Positions 35,566 to 44,668 of a DNA stretch of 64,000 bases are shown here, one piece after another; position 1 is the stretch's first letter, and each line of letters begins with the position of its first letter. A model generated the notes under the pieces. It ran no database searches. It was not told where the DNA came from and was given only the letters and a program-made list of their open reading frames with translations. Source of the DNA: Streptomyces antibioticus (lineage in GTDB: Bacteria; Actinomycetota; Actinomycetes; Streptomycetales; Streptomycetaceae); the NCBI RefSeq assembly GCF_002019855.1, contig NZ_CM007717.1, positions 8,379,750 through 8,443,749 of the forward strand, written 5' to 3'. A program made the position numbers and the translations under genes.

Positions 35566-36237
35566 ATGAGAATCGGCGTACTGGGAACGGGCAACATGGC
35601 CGACGCGCTCGCCACCCATTGGGCGCGGGCCGGGCACGAGGTAACCATCGCGGGCCGGGACGCACACAAGGCGGAGCGTCTCGCGACGCGCATCGGAGAG
35701 GGCGCGAAGGCTGCCGGTCTGCGCGCGGCGGCCGAGTCGGGGCACGTGGTGCTGGCCGCGCTGCCCTACGGCGCGGGAGCGGAAGTGGTACGGGATCTGC
35801 ACGCGGCCCTGGAGGGCAGAGTGCTCCTCGACTGCTCCAACCCGGTCGGCCCCGGCTTCCGGCTGCTGACCGAAGGAGGCCCCTCAGCCGCGCAGCTACT
35901 GGCCGCGGCGGCGCCGGGAGCCCACGTGGTCAAGGCGTTCAACCTCTGTCATGAGGACGTATGGCGCATACGGCCGCCTGTCTTCGACGGCCGACCACTG
36001 GCCGTGCCGGTCTGCGGTGACGACGAGACGGCGCTCGCACGGGTACGTGAGTTGGTGCGGAACGTGGGCTGTGAGCCGGTGACTGGCGGCGGCCTCGAAC
36101 GTGCGGGCCTCCTGGAAGCGACCGCCGCGATGTTCATCGGGCTGTGGGTCGGCGAGGGCGCGGACGCCCAGGCCATCGCGCCTCCGCTGGCATACGCGTC
36201 AGGTCCGAGTCACGGTCAGGCGGACTCGGCCAACTGA
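35566..36237 (+). CDS. NADPH-dependent F420 reductase-like protein
   Basis: A 223-residue Rossmann protein. It begins MRIGVLGTGNMADALATHWARAGHEVTIAGRD, with the GTGNM dinucleotide site at 7-11 and Arg/His residues for NADP, and continues VLLDCSNPVG and VVKAFNLCHEDVW. This matches the Fno/NAD-binding-2 family that transfers hydride between NADP and coenzyme F420 or reduces small substrates. It is likely under the divergent HxlR regulator. Whether it truly uses F420 cannot be told. Confidence 0.85.
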   Translation: MRIGVLGTGNMADALATHWARAGHEVTIAGRDAHKAERLATRIGEGAKAAGLRAAAESGHVVLAALPYGAGAEVVRDLHAALEGRVLLDCSNPVGPGFRLLTEGGPSAAQLLAAAAPGAHVVKAFNLCHEDVWRIRPPVFDGRPLAVPVCGDDETALARVRELVRNVGCEPVTGGGLERAGLLEATAAMFIGLWVGEGADAQAIAPPLAYASGPSHGQADSAN

Positions 36238-36425
36238 GCGCGCGGTCGGTGGCCCTCGGGAGAGTGCCTTGAGCCGGGCGAGGGCTGTCGCCTGGGACGG
36301 CAGTTCCGTAGGGTGGTCACGGGATCCCGGGCTGCCGACCGCGGTCAGGGGGGCGTCGGGTCGAGCGGTGGAGCCAGGTCCCATGCCGAAGACAGGGGAG
36401 TGGCGGACCGCCATGCAGTGGACGA

Positions 36426-37121
36426 CTACCCCAGGATGGGAGCGTTCGCCGTGCCGCATCCGAGTGGCTGTCTCGCAGGCCAGTGTGGGTTCGGCATGCC
36501 GCCATTGCTCATGTGCGCCCGCTGCCAGATCGCGTTCCAGTTGAATGGGGTCTCCGGTACGAACCGGTGCCGCCGGCCGCACGGACATGGCGCCAGCACC
36601 CACGCGCACCCACGGCACAGCTCGACCCAGCCATGCCCGGTCGAGCTCAGCACCCGCGGTCCCTCGTCCCCGCAAGCCGGGCAGCCGGGCAGATCGGCGC
36701 CGTCCAGAAGCGCATTCTGTCGCCGGACGTACTCGGACAGTCGCAGCGACGGGTGGCGAAACGGGTCTTCGAACCACGCGCGCCCCGGGCTCTCCCACCA
36801 ACTCCGCAGCCACCACGGCCGAGGGTTCGGCACAACCCGCTGCCCGGCCCGCTTCTCCGCCCGACGCTGCACGGCGTACTCCTCTGCCCGCACGAGCCAC
36901 AGCACCCGCGCCTCGTGCAGTTCCTCCACCGCCCGCGCCAGCGCCTCCGGGTCCGCCTCTAGCTGTCGGGGGATCGCGGCGCTGAGCGTGAGGTGGTGGT
37001 ATGTCGCCCGCAGGCCGTAAGGAGCGAAGACGGTGAGGCAGGTGCGCAGCGCGCTGTGCCGCCGGTGGAGGGGGAGCCGGGCGTCGTGCACGCGCGCCCG
37101 CTGGGTCAGGAAGCTGGTCAT
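36426..37121 (-). CDS. Hypothetical Cys-rich zinc-ribbon protein
   Basis: A 231-residue protein. The N-terminal half is helical and basic (RLPLHRRHSALRTCLTVFAPYGL, EALARAVEELHEARVLWLVRAEEYAV). The C-terminal half has LPGCPACGDEGP, ELCRGCAWVLAPCPCGRRH, a probable zinc ribbon with three Cys pairs. Its ATG overlaps the stop of the upstream gene by 4 bp, so the two form an operon. The family is not recognised. Confidence 0.65.
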   Translation of the reverse strand: MTSFLTQRARVHDARLPLHRRHSALRTCLTVFAPYGLRATYHHLTLSAAIPRQLEADPEALARAVEELHEARVLWLVRAEEYAVQRRAEKRAGQRVVPNPRPWWLRSWWESPGRAWFEDPFRHPSLRLSEYVRRQNALLDGADLPGCPACGDEGPRVLSSTGHGWVELCRGCAWVLAPCPCGRRHRFVPETPFNWNAIWQRAHMSNGGMPNPHWPARQPLGCGTANAPILG

Positions 37122-37735
37122 TCTGTGAGCTCCAGGTCCAGTGCCCGGGCCAAGGCGTCCGTGACGGCGGCGGCGTGTGTCGGCAGGTGTTGTTCGGCCC
37201 AGGTTCCGGCGAGGCTGTGGAAGTTCCGCAAGTCCGTCTGGGCACCGGTGATGAGCGCGCGCACCTGGTCCACAGGTAGTTCGATCACCGGACTGCCGTC
37301 CTCCGCGTAGGTGTCGAGAGTCAGCCGGACGGTGTCGCCGACACGTTCGGCCGCTGAGCACGGGTCGTGGCCGAAGTAGGAGCAGCCGGTGCCGTCGAGC
37401 ACCTCCAGCCAGTCCCGCCACGTCTCCAGTCCGTTGCAGCAGCCCGGTTCGACGTAGACGGTGCCGGTGGCTGTGTCGGCCACCCGGAACCCGCCGGCGG
37501 CGAACAGGTCGGGCACGGTGAGCAGCCCGTGCAGGAACGCGCCGAGCGGGTCGGTCGGGCATGGCCCGTGCTCCGCCGGCTCGAGGTTGTTGCAGTCGGC
37601 GATCCGCATGACCGCCGTGCCGACCTCCGCCGGAGTCCGTTCCCCGTCCAGCACGAGGTAGCCGTACGACTCGTGCTCGCCAACCGGCCAGAGTGCGAAG
37701 TCGTCGGCAGCGAAGATCTCCAGAACGGGTTGCAT
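37118..37735 (-). CDS. Hypothetical protein, operon partner of the zinc-ribbon gene
   Basis: A 205-residue acidic protein from ATG 37735 (an upstream start at 37774 is possible). It contains a conserved-looking Cys set: CNNLEPAEHGPCP, EPGCCNGLETWRDWLEVL and GCSYFGHDPCS. The C-terminal half is helical. There is no signal peptide. It is translationally coupled to the downstream zinc-ribbon gene. The CC-GLETWRDW and FGHDP motifs may define a metal or cofactor site, but no family is recognised. Confidence 0.7.
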   Translation of the reverse strand: MQPVLEIFAADDFALWPVGEHESYGYLVLDGERTPAEVGTAVMRIADCNNLEPAEHGPCPTDPLGAFLHGLLTVPDLFAAGGFRVADTATGTVYVEPGCCNGLETWRDWLEVLDGTGCSYFGHDPCSAAERVGDTVRLTLDTYAEDGSPVIELPVDQVRALITGAQTDLRNFHSLAGTWAEQHLPTHAAAVTDALARALDLELTE

Positions 37736-37930
37736 CACGATCACACAGGGATGATGCCGGACCCACTGCGACACCGCGACGGGCTTTCGCTGCCGGGTGG
37801 CGGAGGTCTTGTCTTCTTGGGCCGGAGCGGCAAGAGTCTCAATGATCGCGCGGGTGTGATCTTCCTGGCGAAGAAATGGCGAGCGTCACCAGCCATGTCG
37901 AGACCAACGGGTATGGGGGTGAAGGTGCGT

Positions 37931-38410
37931 ATGAGGAAGCGAGTCTTCCTGCTGTGCGGCGGCATGCTGGTCGTGGCCGGGATCGCTGCGGCGGTGTGGT
38001 GGAACTGGCTGCGCGCGCCGTATGCCTTGGCCGCTTCGCCCACCGTCGATGTCACGGTGCGCGCGGAGAAATCCAACTACCCCGATGTGCAGGAGACGGC
38101 TGAGGACGTCGACACTGTCGTCCGGATCTACGTGCAGCGGCTCAAGGCGGGTGACGTAGGGGGTGTGGCGGAGCTTGCCGGCCCCGCTTACAAGGAGCCC
38201 GGGCCGACGGCGGCCCAGTACGTACGCGAATACGGCGAAGCCGCGGGCGGACACGTTGACATCACTGTGCTGGAAGGCTCCGTCGACTACTTCAACCCCA
38301 TCACGGTGACCTACCAGCAGACCGGGCAGCGGCAGGAACTTCTGCTGGTCAAGGACGACGGACACTGGTGGATCGGCCTCGGCGACGGCGACCCGGCAAC
38401 AGGAGCGTAG
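37931..38410 (+). CDS. Secreted or membrane-anchored hypothetical protein
   Basis: A 159-residue protein. The N-terminus RKRVFLLCGGMLVVAGIAAAVWW is a single membrane anchor, followed by an extracytoplasmic domain (VDVTVRAEKSNYP, VVRIYVQRLKAGDVGGVAEL, ELLLVKDDGHWWIGLGDG) with the shape of NTF2-like/DUF4878-type domains. ATG 37931 is chosen for its GGTGAAGG site. It precedes tRNA-Trp. Confidence 0.7.
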   Translation: MRKRVFLLCGGMLVVAGIAAAVWWNWLRAPYALAASPTVDVTVRAEKSNYPDVQETAEDVDTVVRIYVQRLKAGDVGGVAELAGPAYKEPGPTAAQYVREYGEAAGGHVDITVLEGSVDYFNPITVTYQQTGQRQELLLVKDDGHWWIGLGDGDPATGA

Positions 38411-38507
38411 CGGGACGTCGCGGTGCCGAGGCGGCGTTCGTCCGCTCTCCTCCGGCGAAAACCTTTGGAGCCCGGCCCCTGGGTCATGCCAAACTGAGGC
38501 GCACCAA

Positions 38508-38581
38508 AGGGGTGTAGCTCAGATGGCCAGAGCGCCGGCCTCCAAAGCCGGATGCCGCAGGTTCGACTCCTGCCACCCCTG
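38508..38581 (+). tRNA. tRNA-Trp (anticodon CCA)
   Basis: Acceptor stem AGGGGTG pairs with CACCCCT. The D arm is TAGCTCAGATGG, the anticodon stem CCGGC/GCCGG holds loop CTCCAAA with anticodon CCA at 38542-38544, and the T arm contains GGTTCGACTCC. The discriminator is G and the 3' CCA is encoded at 38582-38584. Full cloverleaf complementarity is present. Confidence 0.95.
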
Positions 38582-38594
38582 CCACCGATGCTGT

Positions 38595-38900
38595 TCACGG
38601 TGAACGCAGGTGCAGCTCCAAGCTGGGGCCGGTCAGAGGCACGGTGCTCCAGGTCGCCGTGGCGGTCCTCGTCCCGGCGTCGAGGATCAGCCGCACGCGG
38701 TGCGGGGTGATGACGACGTAGAGATCGGCGATGAATGTGCTGCCCTGCCAGGCACCGGCCGCGACGGCAGGTCGGCCGAGCGGGGAGCCTTCCCGTCAGT
38801 CGCCGTCACCCACCTCGATGACGAGGCGCGAGCCGAAGCGTACGAGCCATCCGCCGTCGATGGGCTCGACGATCACCCAGCGCGGCGATCGAACGGTACG
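38595..38900 (-). pseudogene. Two C-terminal coding remnants, family unknown
   Basis: One minus-strand piece (about 38770-38595) reads GSTFIADLYVVITPHRVRLIL to TGA 38595. Another (about 38890-38796) reads WVIVEPIDGGWLVRFGSRLVI and ends at 38796. Both are protein-like but lack upstream parts. The remaining sequence to 39213 holds nothing I can identify. The tRNA lies immediately before. Confidence 0.35.
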
Positions 38901-39213
38901 ACATCCCCGAGGCGGCCGGTGTCGAGCGCGGCAACAGGGCACGTTGAGAAGCCATCCGGGCACCGTATCCAAACACCGTTTCGCACCCCAGTGATCAACT
39001 GGACTGCCCTGCAATCGAGTTGGGCCCGATATCGACGGCGGGTCGCTCCGTGCATCCAATGGTCAGCCGAAGACGAGGGAGATGATCTCCGGACGGCCAG
39101 TGCGGTCACGGCGGCGGCCGAGCTGTCCTGGGCCGAACCGTTCCGTGCCCCTGAGACCCCGCGCTTTGAGCAGGCTCATGACCCGACGCCGACCACGCCG
39201 TCGGCACGATCGT

Positions 39214-39876
39214 TCAGTTGTTGGTGGGGGTGGCGGGGCAGGTGGTGGTGGGGGTGAGAGATGTGGACTGGGCGAGGTCGACGGTGACGGCGACGCCGTC
39301 GACTTTGAGTACGACTACGCCGTGGCGGGTGGAGAGCACTTCCCCGCACAGCGTGGTGGCGCCCTGTCGGATGATCAGCGCGGGCGGGTCTTTCGGTGGG
39401 GCGTACCAGGTGACGCCGACCGCGGTGGCGAGGAGGACGGTGCACAGGCAGGTCAGGATGATGCCGGTGCGCAGGGTGCGGGCGCTGGCGAGTGCTTCGT
39501 CGTGGTCCTCGACCTCGAGCGGTGGCCCCGAGGTGTCGTCGGTTGCGGACAGCCGGCGGGCGTAGGGGCGGCCGTGCGCTGCGCGCAGGAGGCAGAAGGC
39601 TCCGGCTGCGCCCACGGTCAGGGCGGCTGCGAGCAGGATGCCGGCGGTGGCGGACCAGGCAGGGGCGAGTTGTCCGACGTCGTTGCGGCCTTTGATCAGG
39701 CTGAAGCCGATGAGTCCGGCGAGGAGTGCGCCGAGGCCGTTGCGCCAGGCGGTGGCGGTCTCGCGTACCCGGTCGAGTTCTTGGTTCAGGGCGCGCCGCA
39801 TCGACCGGGCCCGGCGGACCTGTGCGGGCGTCGGTGGGGGTCCGGGCAGTAGAGGGCCGCTCATCCCTGCGCTCAT
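39214..39876 (-). CDS. Hypothetical membrane protein of the CHAT operon
   Basis: A 220-residue protein. A charged N-terminal helix (RSMRRALNQELDRVRETATAW) precedes three hydrophobic segments (GLGALLAGLIGFSLI, ATAGILLAAALTVGAAGAFCLL, GIILTCLCTVLLATAVGVTWY). A C-terminal extracytoplasmic beta-rich domain with one Cys pair follows. It begins 58 bp after the zinc-ribbon gene and is the last gene of the CHAT operon. A membrane effector or substrate of the CHAT protease is possible (inference). Confidence 0.75.
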   Translation of the reverse strand: MSAGMSGPLLPGPPPTPAQVRRARSMRRALNQELDRVRETATAWRNGLGALLAGLIGFSLIKGRNDVGQLAPAWSATAGILLAAALTVGAAGAFCLLRAAHGRPYARRLSATDDTSGPPLEVEDHDEALASARTLRTGIILTCLCTVLLATAVGVTWYAPPKDPPALIIRQGATTLCGEVLSTRHGVVVLKVDGVAVTVDLAQSTSLTPTTTCPATPTNN

Positions 39877-39934
39877 TCCTGTGTTCCGGCCTGTCTCGCG
39901 GGGCGCGGTCGTGGGCGGTTCAGTCGGGGCCGTT

Positions 39935-40255
39935 TCATGGGTGCGTCGTGGGCAGGAGGAGGCTCCAGTAAGCGCCGCAGCCCGTGTGGCCGTCGGGTGC
40001 CCCCTCGTACACGGTCTCGACGGTGCAGTACATGACCACCGCTCGGGTGGGTGCGGGGTCTGTCGCGGTGGTGGTGGCGCGGAAGAGTTCCTTGACGACG
40101 GTGAAGTCCATGGGCCGGCCGCAGCGGGGGCAGGGGCCGGCCAGGACGAGGGCGGAGCCGTAGTCGTCCAGGGTGAAGGTGGCGGCGGCGTGCTGGGCGT
40201 ACTGGGGGTCGGTGCCGTGGTGGTACGGCGGTGGCGGCGGGAGCGGTGTGTTCAT
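39935..40255 (-). CDS. Small zinc-ribbon-like protein of the CHAT operon
   Basis: A 106-residue protein: a Pro/His-rich start (PLPPPPPYHHGTDP), then ALVLAGPCPRCGRPMDFTVV with a CxxC knuckle and a second Cys set in MYCTVETVYEGAPDGHTGCGAYW. Its ATG overlaps the CHAT stop (ATGA), so it is translated together with the protease. It might be a regulator, substrate or adaptor of the CHAT protein. No family recognised. Confidence 0.75.
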   Translation of the reverse strand: MNTPLPPPPPYHHGTDPQYAQHAAATFTLDDYGSALVLAGPCPRCGRPMDFTVVKELFRATTTATDPAPTRAVVMYCTVETVYEGAPDGHTGCGAYWSLLLPTTHP

Positions 40256-43200
40256 GTGGGGCCTCCGGTGCGGTCCCGTCGGTGGTGGGTGTGGGGGGAG
40301 GCGGTGGCGGCGTGTCCGGTGTAGGTGAAGGCGCTCCAGTCGGCGAGGGCCGCGAAGGGGCGCGAGGGTGTCGGCGGGTGTGCGGTGGCCGGGGATGCGG
40401 GGGAGGGGCCGCGCAGGACGCGCAGGTGCTTGGCCAGTTGGGTGTGGGGGAGGTCCCGTAGCCGGGTCTGGGCCGCACGCAGTGCTTCGGCCGGGGGTGT
40501 GCCGTGGGCCCACCGGTCCACGAAGTCGGTCGTCAGCAGGTGGGCGGCGAGGTCGTTGACGGGCCAGGAGGCGGAGATCACGCCGCGGGCGCCGGCGCCG
40601 ATGAGGGTGCCGGGCAGGCCCACGGCCTCGTCGGGCAGTTCGCGGCCGGTGACGGAGGTGGCGCAGGCGGACAGGATGACCAGGTCGGGTCCGCCGCGTA
40701 CGTCGAGCAGGTCGCGTACGGTCAGACGGGCGCCGCCGCCGAGGACCAGCGCGCTGGAGAGGGGATCGGCGGGGTCGGTCTCGGCGTGGCAGGCGAAGTG
40801 GGCGAGGCCGCCGTCCTGTCCGAGCCATTCCAGGACCTTCTCGGGTGTGGCGTCGTCGTCCACGAGGAGCAGGGACTGCAGGAAGTGTTCGGCGCAGGTT
40901 GTCACTTCCCGTTCCGCGAAGGGGAGTTCGCGCAGGCCGGTGCCGCGTCCGGCGGCCACTCCGAGGTAGCGGGGCGGGCGGGGGACGGTTCCGGCGGGTG
41001 GCAGGACGCGCAGGCAGGGCGCGAAGCCGACGGCGTGGTCGTCGAGCAGGAAGCGGTCCGCCTGGAACGGGCCTGCCGGAATCCGGTCCGGCCGGGACGG
41101 GTCTGTCCGAGAGCCGTCCGTGTGGTCTGCGTCGGGGGTCTGGCATGCGGTGTGCCAGGGCAGGTGGGCCAGTTCACCGACGGGGACGAGGGTGAACGGT
41201 GTGCCCGGCGCGGGTGCCACCTCGCGCAGGACGTGGTGCCATGCCCACCGGGCGAACGGCTCCAGCGCACCCGCGGCGCCCCGGATCTGTTCCTGCCGGC
41301 GGGCGAGGGCTCCGGCGCCGAGGCCGTCGAGGGCGGTGGCCGTCACGGCCTGGCCGGTGACGGTGAAGGCCACCCCGGCTTCCTCGCCCGGGACCAGGTA
41401 GACGACCGTGCCGGCGTCCGACCGGCCGCCGGTCACGGCGACGGCCACAGGACCGGCACTGCCGTCAGCCTCGGCTTCGGCACCTGTACGGCCGTCGGCC
41501 TCGGCACAGTCGTCCGCACCGACACCTACACCAGCACCGGTGCCGCTCGCACCGACAGCAGCCCCGTTGCCAATGTCCGCAGGCGTGTCCAACCGCAGCC
41601 GCTCGGCCATCAACAGCGCACGGGTGTGTTCCAGCCGACGGACCGCACCGGCCGCGTCACCGGCTCGCCAAGCCGCGGCGGCCACCGCGGCGGGCAAGCC
41701 GCGCGAGGTCCGTAGCCAGGTCTCCTTGGCCGTGCGCTCTCCCTGCCCGGCCACCAGGCGGCCCACCGCCAGCGCGGCGAGGTCGAAGGCGGCCACCGCC
41801 TCCACGAACCGCCCCAGCCGGGCCTGCCACAGACCCCACTCCATGGCGCCCTCCGCGGCCGCCGCCGGATACCGCGCGCGAGCCGCCTCGTACCCTCGCG
41901 CATACAACTCCTCGGCCCGCTCCCGCAGTTCGGGTCCGGCGGTCAGCGCGTGGAGCAGGCGGGTGAGCCCCGCCAGGACGAACGTCGCCGACACCCACGC
42001 CCGCGACGCCGCCTCCGCCTCGGCGCGGGCCGCCCGGGCGTGCTCGACGGCCTCCTCGGCGGGCACCGGCGAGGCGAGGTGCTCGGCCTGCGCGCCCAGG
42101 GCGAGGGCGAGCCCGATACGCACATCGACGTCGGAACCGGCCTGCGGACCGTCCAGTGCGAGCGCCTCACGCTGGGCGGCCACGGCCCGCGCCAGCTCCC
42201 GCACCTCGCCGGTGGCCTCGTAACGGGCCTGGTGGGCGTGGCCGAGGTTGGTCAGAACGGCCCGGCGCTCACTCGGCGCCGCGGGCAGCTCGGCGGCCGC
42301 GGTCAGCCGCCGTACGGCCTCGTCCAGGTCGGCGGCAGTGCCCCGCCGTTCATAGCGCTGGTGCAGGGCCACGGCCAGCCCGCTGCGGGCCAGGACAGTA
42401 TGCGGACCCCCGTCCGGACGGGCCTCGACGGCCTCCCGCCACAGCGTGACGGCCTCGTCCAGGTCACTCATCGCACCCCGCGCGAGGAACCGTTCGTACA
42501 GACCCGAGGCGAGATTGCCCGCCGTGCGCGCCCGGTCGGGCAGCCCGCCCGGATCGGCCAGCGCCCGCCGCAGAAGCCCCACCCCCTCGTCCAGCACCGC
42601 GGCGGACGACGTCAGCCCCGCCAGCCGCACCAGAGCACTGCCCCAGGCGTCGCGGAACGACGCGGCCACCATGCCGCCCCCCGAGGGCAGATACGGCGCC
42701 ACCGCCTCCATACGACGACACGCCTCCGCCAACTCCGCCACGCCACCGCCCGCGCCGTGGGCCTGCCGGGCGATCCGTGCCTCGGCCTCGGCAGCCACCG
42801 CCGTCACCGCGAGCAGCGAACCCGGCCGCACCGCGTCCGCGGCCTCCTCGGCCATCTCGACCGCGGCATCCAGCAGCGCCGGCTCGTCCACCGCGACGGC
42901 GGCCGTCTCCCGCAGCACCACCGCCAGGTTGACCTGCGCCCCGGCACACGCCACCGAACCCCGCCCCAGGACGGCCACGGCGTCCTCCAGGACCGCACGG
43001 GCCCGGGCCAGATCACCGGCATCGCCCAGCAGCCGGTAGCGCTCGAAGAGGGCGATGCCCAGGTTCACCGCTCGCGCCGCCGGATCCTCCGCCTGCGCGA
43101 GCGGCGCCGACGGGTCCAGCAGCCGGATCACCTCGTCCAGGTCGGCCCGCGACTTCCCCCACACGGCCCGCACCAGCAGGCTGCGCGCCAGCCCCTTCTC

Positions 43201-43935
43201 CGGCGCCGCGCGCAGTGCGGGATCGTCACCGGCGATCTCCAGCGCCCTCCGGGCCTGCCGCAGTGCCTGAGCCAACAGCCCTTCGTCATGGGCGAGTTCG
43301 GCCTGCTCGCGCAGGCACTCACCCAGCACGTCCAAGGCGAAGATCCACGTATGGACCTCCTCGCGATCGTGGCCGTCCGCCTCGACCGGCGGCCGCCCCG
43401 CGACCGGCAGCTCCTCCTCCAGCACACCCGTGGCCCCGGCCAGGTCGACGGGATCCCCGGCGGCCAAGAACCGGTCCGCCAGACAGCGCCCCAGATGCGC
43501 GGCAGCCATCAGACGCGGCCACGAACCCCGCTCCGCCATCTCCAGCACACCACGGAAGAGAAGGACCGCTTCGTCGACGTCCGCGATCCGCCCGCCGGCG
43601 GTGAAACGGGAGTGCAGGGCCACGCCGAGCCGGAACGCCGCGTCCGGCCGGTCCTCGCTGTCGTCGTCCAACTCGCCCAGCGCCGCCGCGAAATGGCGCA
43701 CGGTGCCCTCGAGATCGCCCAGCCGTTCACAGACCGCCCCGGCCATGGCGTACCACCACTGGCGCTCGTGCGGCGCGAGATCCTCCGGCGGCCCCAGTGC
43801 GGCCCGCTCCCGCACGGGACCCAGCACCGCGACGGCGAGTTCAGGGGGCGGGATCCGCAGGTCCATCAACTCCGCCAGCGACAACCGCACTTCGCCCCCC
43901 GACGCACCGAACTCGACCGGCCCCAGCCCGTGCAC
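40252..43935 (-). CDS. TPR-repeat CHAT-domain (caspase-like) protease
   Basis: A 1227-residue cytoplasmic protein. Residues about 40-860 consist of TPR-like helical repeats, including many DLDEAVxLxRxAxE units. A disordered Gly/Ala/Asp segment at about 795-840 precedes the C-terminal CHAT domain (about 870-1190). The caspase-type dyad is visible as His1050 in HFACHAETD and Cys1091 in LSACATS. In known TPR-CHAT proteins the repeats sense a partner and release proteolysis, as in gRAMP/Craspase. The trigger here is unknown. It is translationally coupled to a zinc-ribbon gene and followed by a membrane protein. ATG at residue 24 is an alternative start. Confidence 0.93.
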   Translation of the reverse strand: MHGLGPVEFGASGGEVRLSLAELMDLRIPPPELAVAVLGPVRERAALGPPEDLAPHERQWWYAMAGAVCERLGDLEGTVRHFAAALGELDDDSEDRPDAAFRLGVALHSRFTAGGRIADVDEAVLLFRGVLEMAERGSWPRLMAAAHLGRCLADRFLAAGDPVDLAGATGVLEEELPVAGRPPVEADGHDREEVHTWIFALDVLGECLREQAELAHDEGLLAQALRQARRALEIAGDDPALRAAPEKGLARSLLVRAVWGKSRADLDEVIRLLDPSAPLAQAEDPAARAVNLGIALFERYRLLGDAGDLARARAVLEDAVAVLGRGSVACAGAQVNLAVVLRETAAVAVDEPALLDAAVEMAEEAADAVRPGSLLAVTAVAAEAEARIARQAHGAGGGVAELAEACRRMEAVAPYLPSGGGMVAASFRDAWGSALVRLAGLTSSAAVLDEGVGLLRRALADPGGLPDRARTAGNLASGLYERFLARGAMSDLDEAVTLWREAVEARPDGGPHTVLARSGLAVALHQRYERRGTAADLDEAVRRLTAAAELPAAPSERRAVLTNLGHAHQARYEATGEVRELARAVAAQREALALDGPQAGSDVDVRIGLALALGAQAEHLASPVPAEEAVEHARAARAEAEAASRAWVSATFVLAGLTRLLHALTAGPELRERAEELYARGYEAARARYPAAAAEGAMEWGLWQARLGRFVEAVAAFDLAALAVGRLVAGQGERTAKETWLRTSRGLPAAVAAAAWRAGDAAGAVRRLEHTRALLMAERLRLDTPADIGNGAAVGASGTGAGVGVGADDCAEADGRTGAEAEADGSAGPVAVAVTGGRSDAGTVVYLVPGEEAGVAFTVTGQAVTATALDGLGAGALARRQEQIRGAAGALEPFARWAWHHVLREVAPAPGTPFTLVPVGELAHLPWHTACQTPDADHTDGSRTDPSRPDRIPAGPFQADRFLLDDHAVGFAPCLRVLPPAGTVPRPPRYLGVAAGRGTGLRELPFAEREVTTCAEHFLQSLLLVDDDATPEKVLEWLGQDGGLAHFACHAETDPADPLSSALVLGGGARLTVRDLLDVRGGPDLVILSACATSVTGRELPDEAVGLPGTLIGAGARGVISASWPVNDLAAHLLTTDFVDRWAHGTPPAEALRAAQTRLRDLPHTQLAKHLRVLRGPSPASPATAHPPTPSRPFAALADWSAFTYTGHAATASPHTHHRRDRTGGPT

Positions 43936-43990
43936 AAGAGCCTACGGCGCCCCGCCGCGCCCGGAGGGGGCGATCACGAAAGCGGACGAG

Positions 43991-44611
43991 TCACCGAGGG
44001 GCCACGACGCCGCCCGTTCCCGGATCGGGCCAAGTAGCCACCAGTGCTTGCCGATCCGGAAAGCGGGGACCACCGATCATCTCGTCGGTGGGCTCACCGT
44101 TGAGCCAGCACACCTGCTCGGGTGCGCCGTCGCCGGTGTCGAACAGACAGCACACACCCCCGCTGCCGGCGGCGAGGCCGGTGAACACCTTCCTGACGCC
44201 GGCCGACCGCGCGAAGAGCCGGCTCATCCGCGATGTCGCGGCCCAGCACTCCACCGACGAGTAACCGGGATGCAGGAAGGATGCGAACCGGAGTGTCACG
44301 TAGACGTACCCGATCCTCACCCGCCCGTCCGCCCCGAGTCCGGGGCCGCTCTCCTGCGCGTACGCGCGCAACGCGTCATCGGCGTCGAACATGAGGGACG
44401 TGTCGAGTTCGAGCGTGCCGCTCGTGGAGCAGTCGACGGGCTCGCTCTCGAAATGGGACGTGAACGGCAGGACGATCCGGTCGCCGCCGGGCAGCGTGAC
44501 CTCAAGGGGCGGCACGGTACGGTCCGGTGGCGCCAGTTCGGCCAGACGGGCCAGCGCCCCGGCGACATCTCCAGGCCGCAGATAGATGTCGTAACCGTAG
44601 ATCAGCCCCAC
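43991..44611 (-). CDS. Hypothetical protein upstream of the CHAT gene
   Basis: A 206-residue protein from GTG 44611 (an upstream in-frame ATG at 44650 is possible). It begins GLIYGYDIYLRPGDVAGALARL, then has VTLPGGDRIVLPFTSHF and YVYVTLRFASFLHPGYSSVECWAATSRMSRLF, and ends with CWLNGEPTDEMIGGP. It is a soluble mixed alpha/beta protein. It stops 55 bp before the CHAT start on the same strand, so co-transcription is likely. The family occurs in Streptomyces as a hypothetical protein. Confidence 0.75.
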   Translation of the reverse strand: MGLIYGYDIYLRPGDVAGALARLAELAPPDRTVPPLEVTLPGGDRIVLPFTSHFESEPVDCSTSGTLELDTSLMFDADDALRAYAQESGPGLGADGRVRIGYVYVTLRFASFLHPGYSSVECWAATSRMSRLFARSAGVRKVFTGLAAGSGGVCCLFDTGDGAPEQVCWLNGEPTDEMIGGPRFPDRQALVATWPDPGTGGVVAPR

Positions 44612-44668
44612 ACGTGCCCCCAGTTCCCGGATCGAACCGCACCCTCTCACAGCGCACGGCGCGAACGC

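Noticed and set aside
40252..43935. Part of a type III-E CRISPR (Craspase) system
   Set aside because: No gRAMP/Cas7-11, Csx30-like or CRISPR sequence lies nearby; only the TPR-CHAT architecture is shared.
41950..44037. 695-codon plus-strand frame opposite the CHAT gene
   Set aside because: Arg/Gln/His-rich composition without domains, fully inside the CHAT gene on the other strand.
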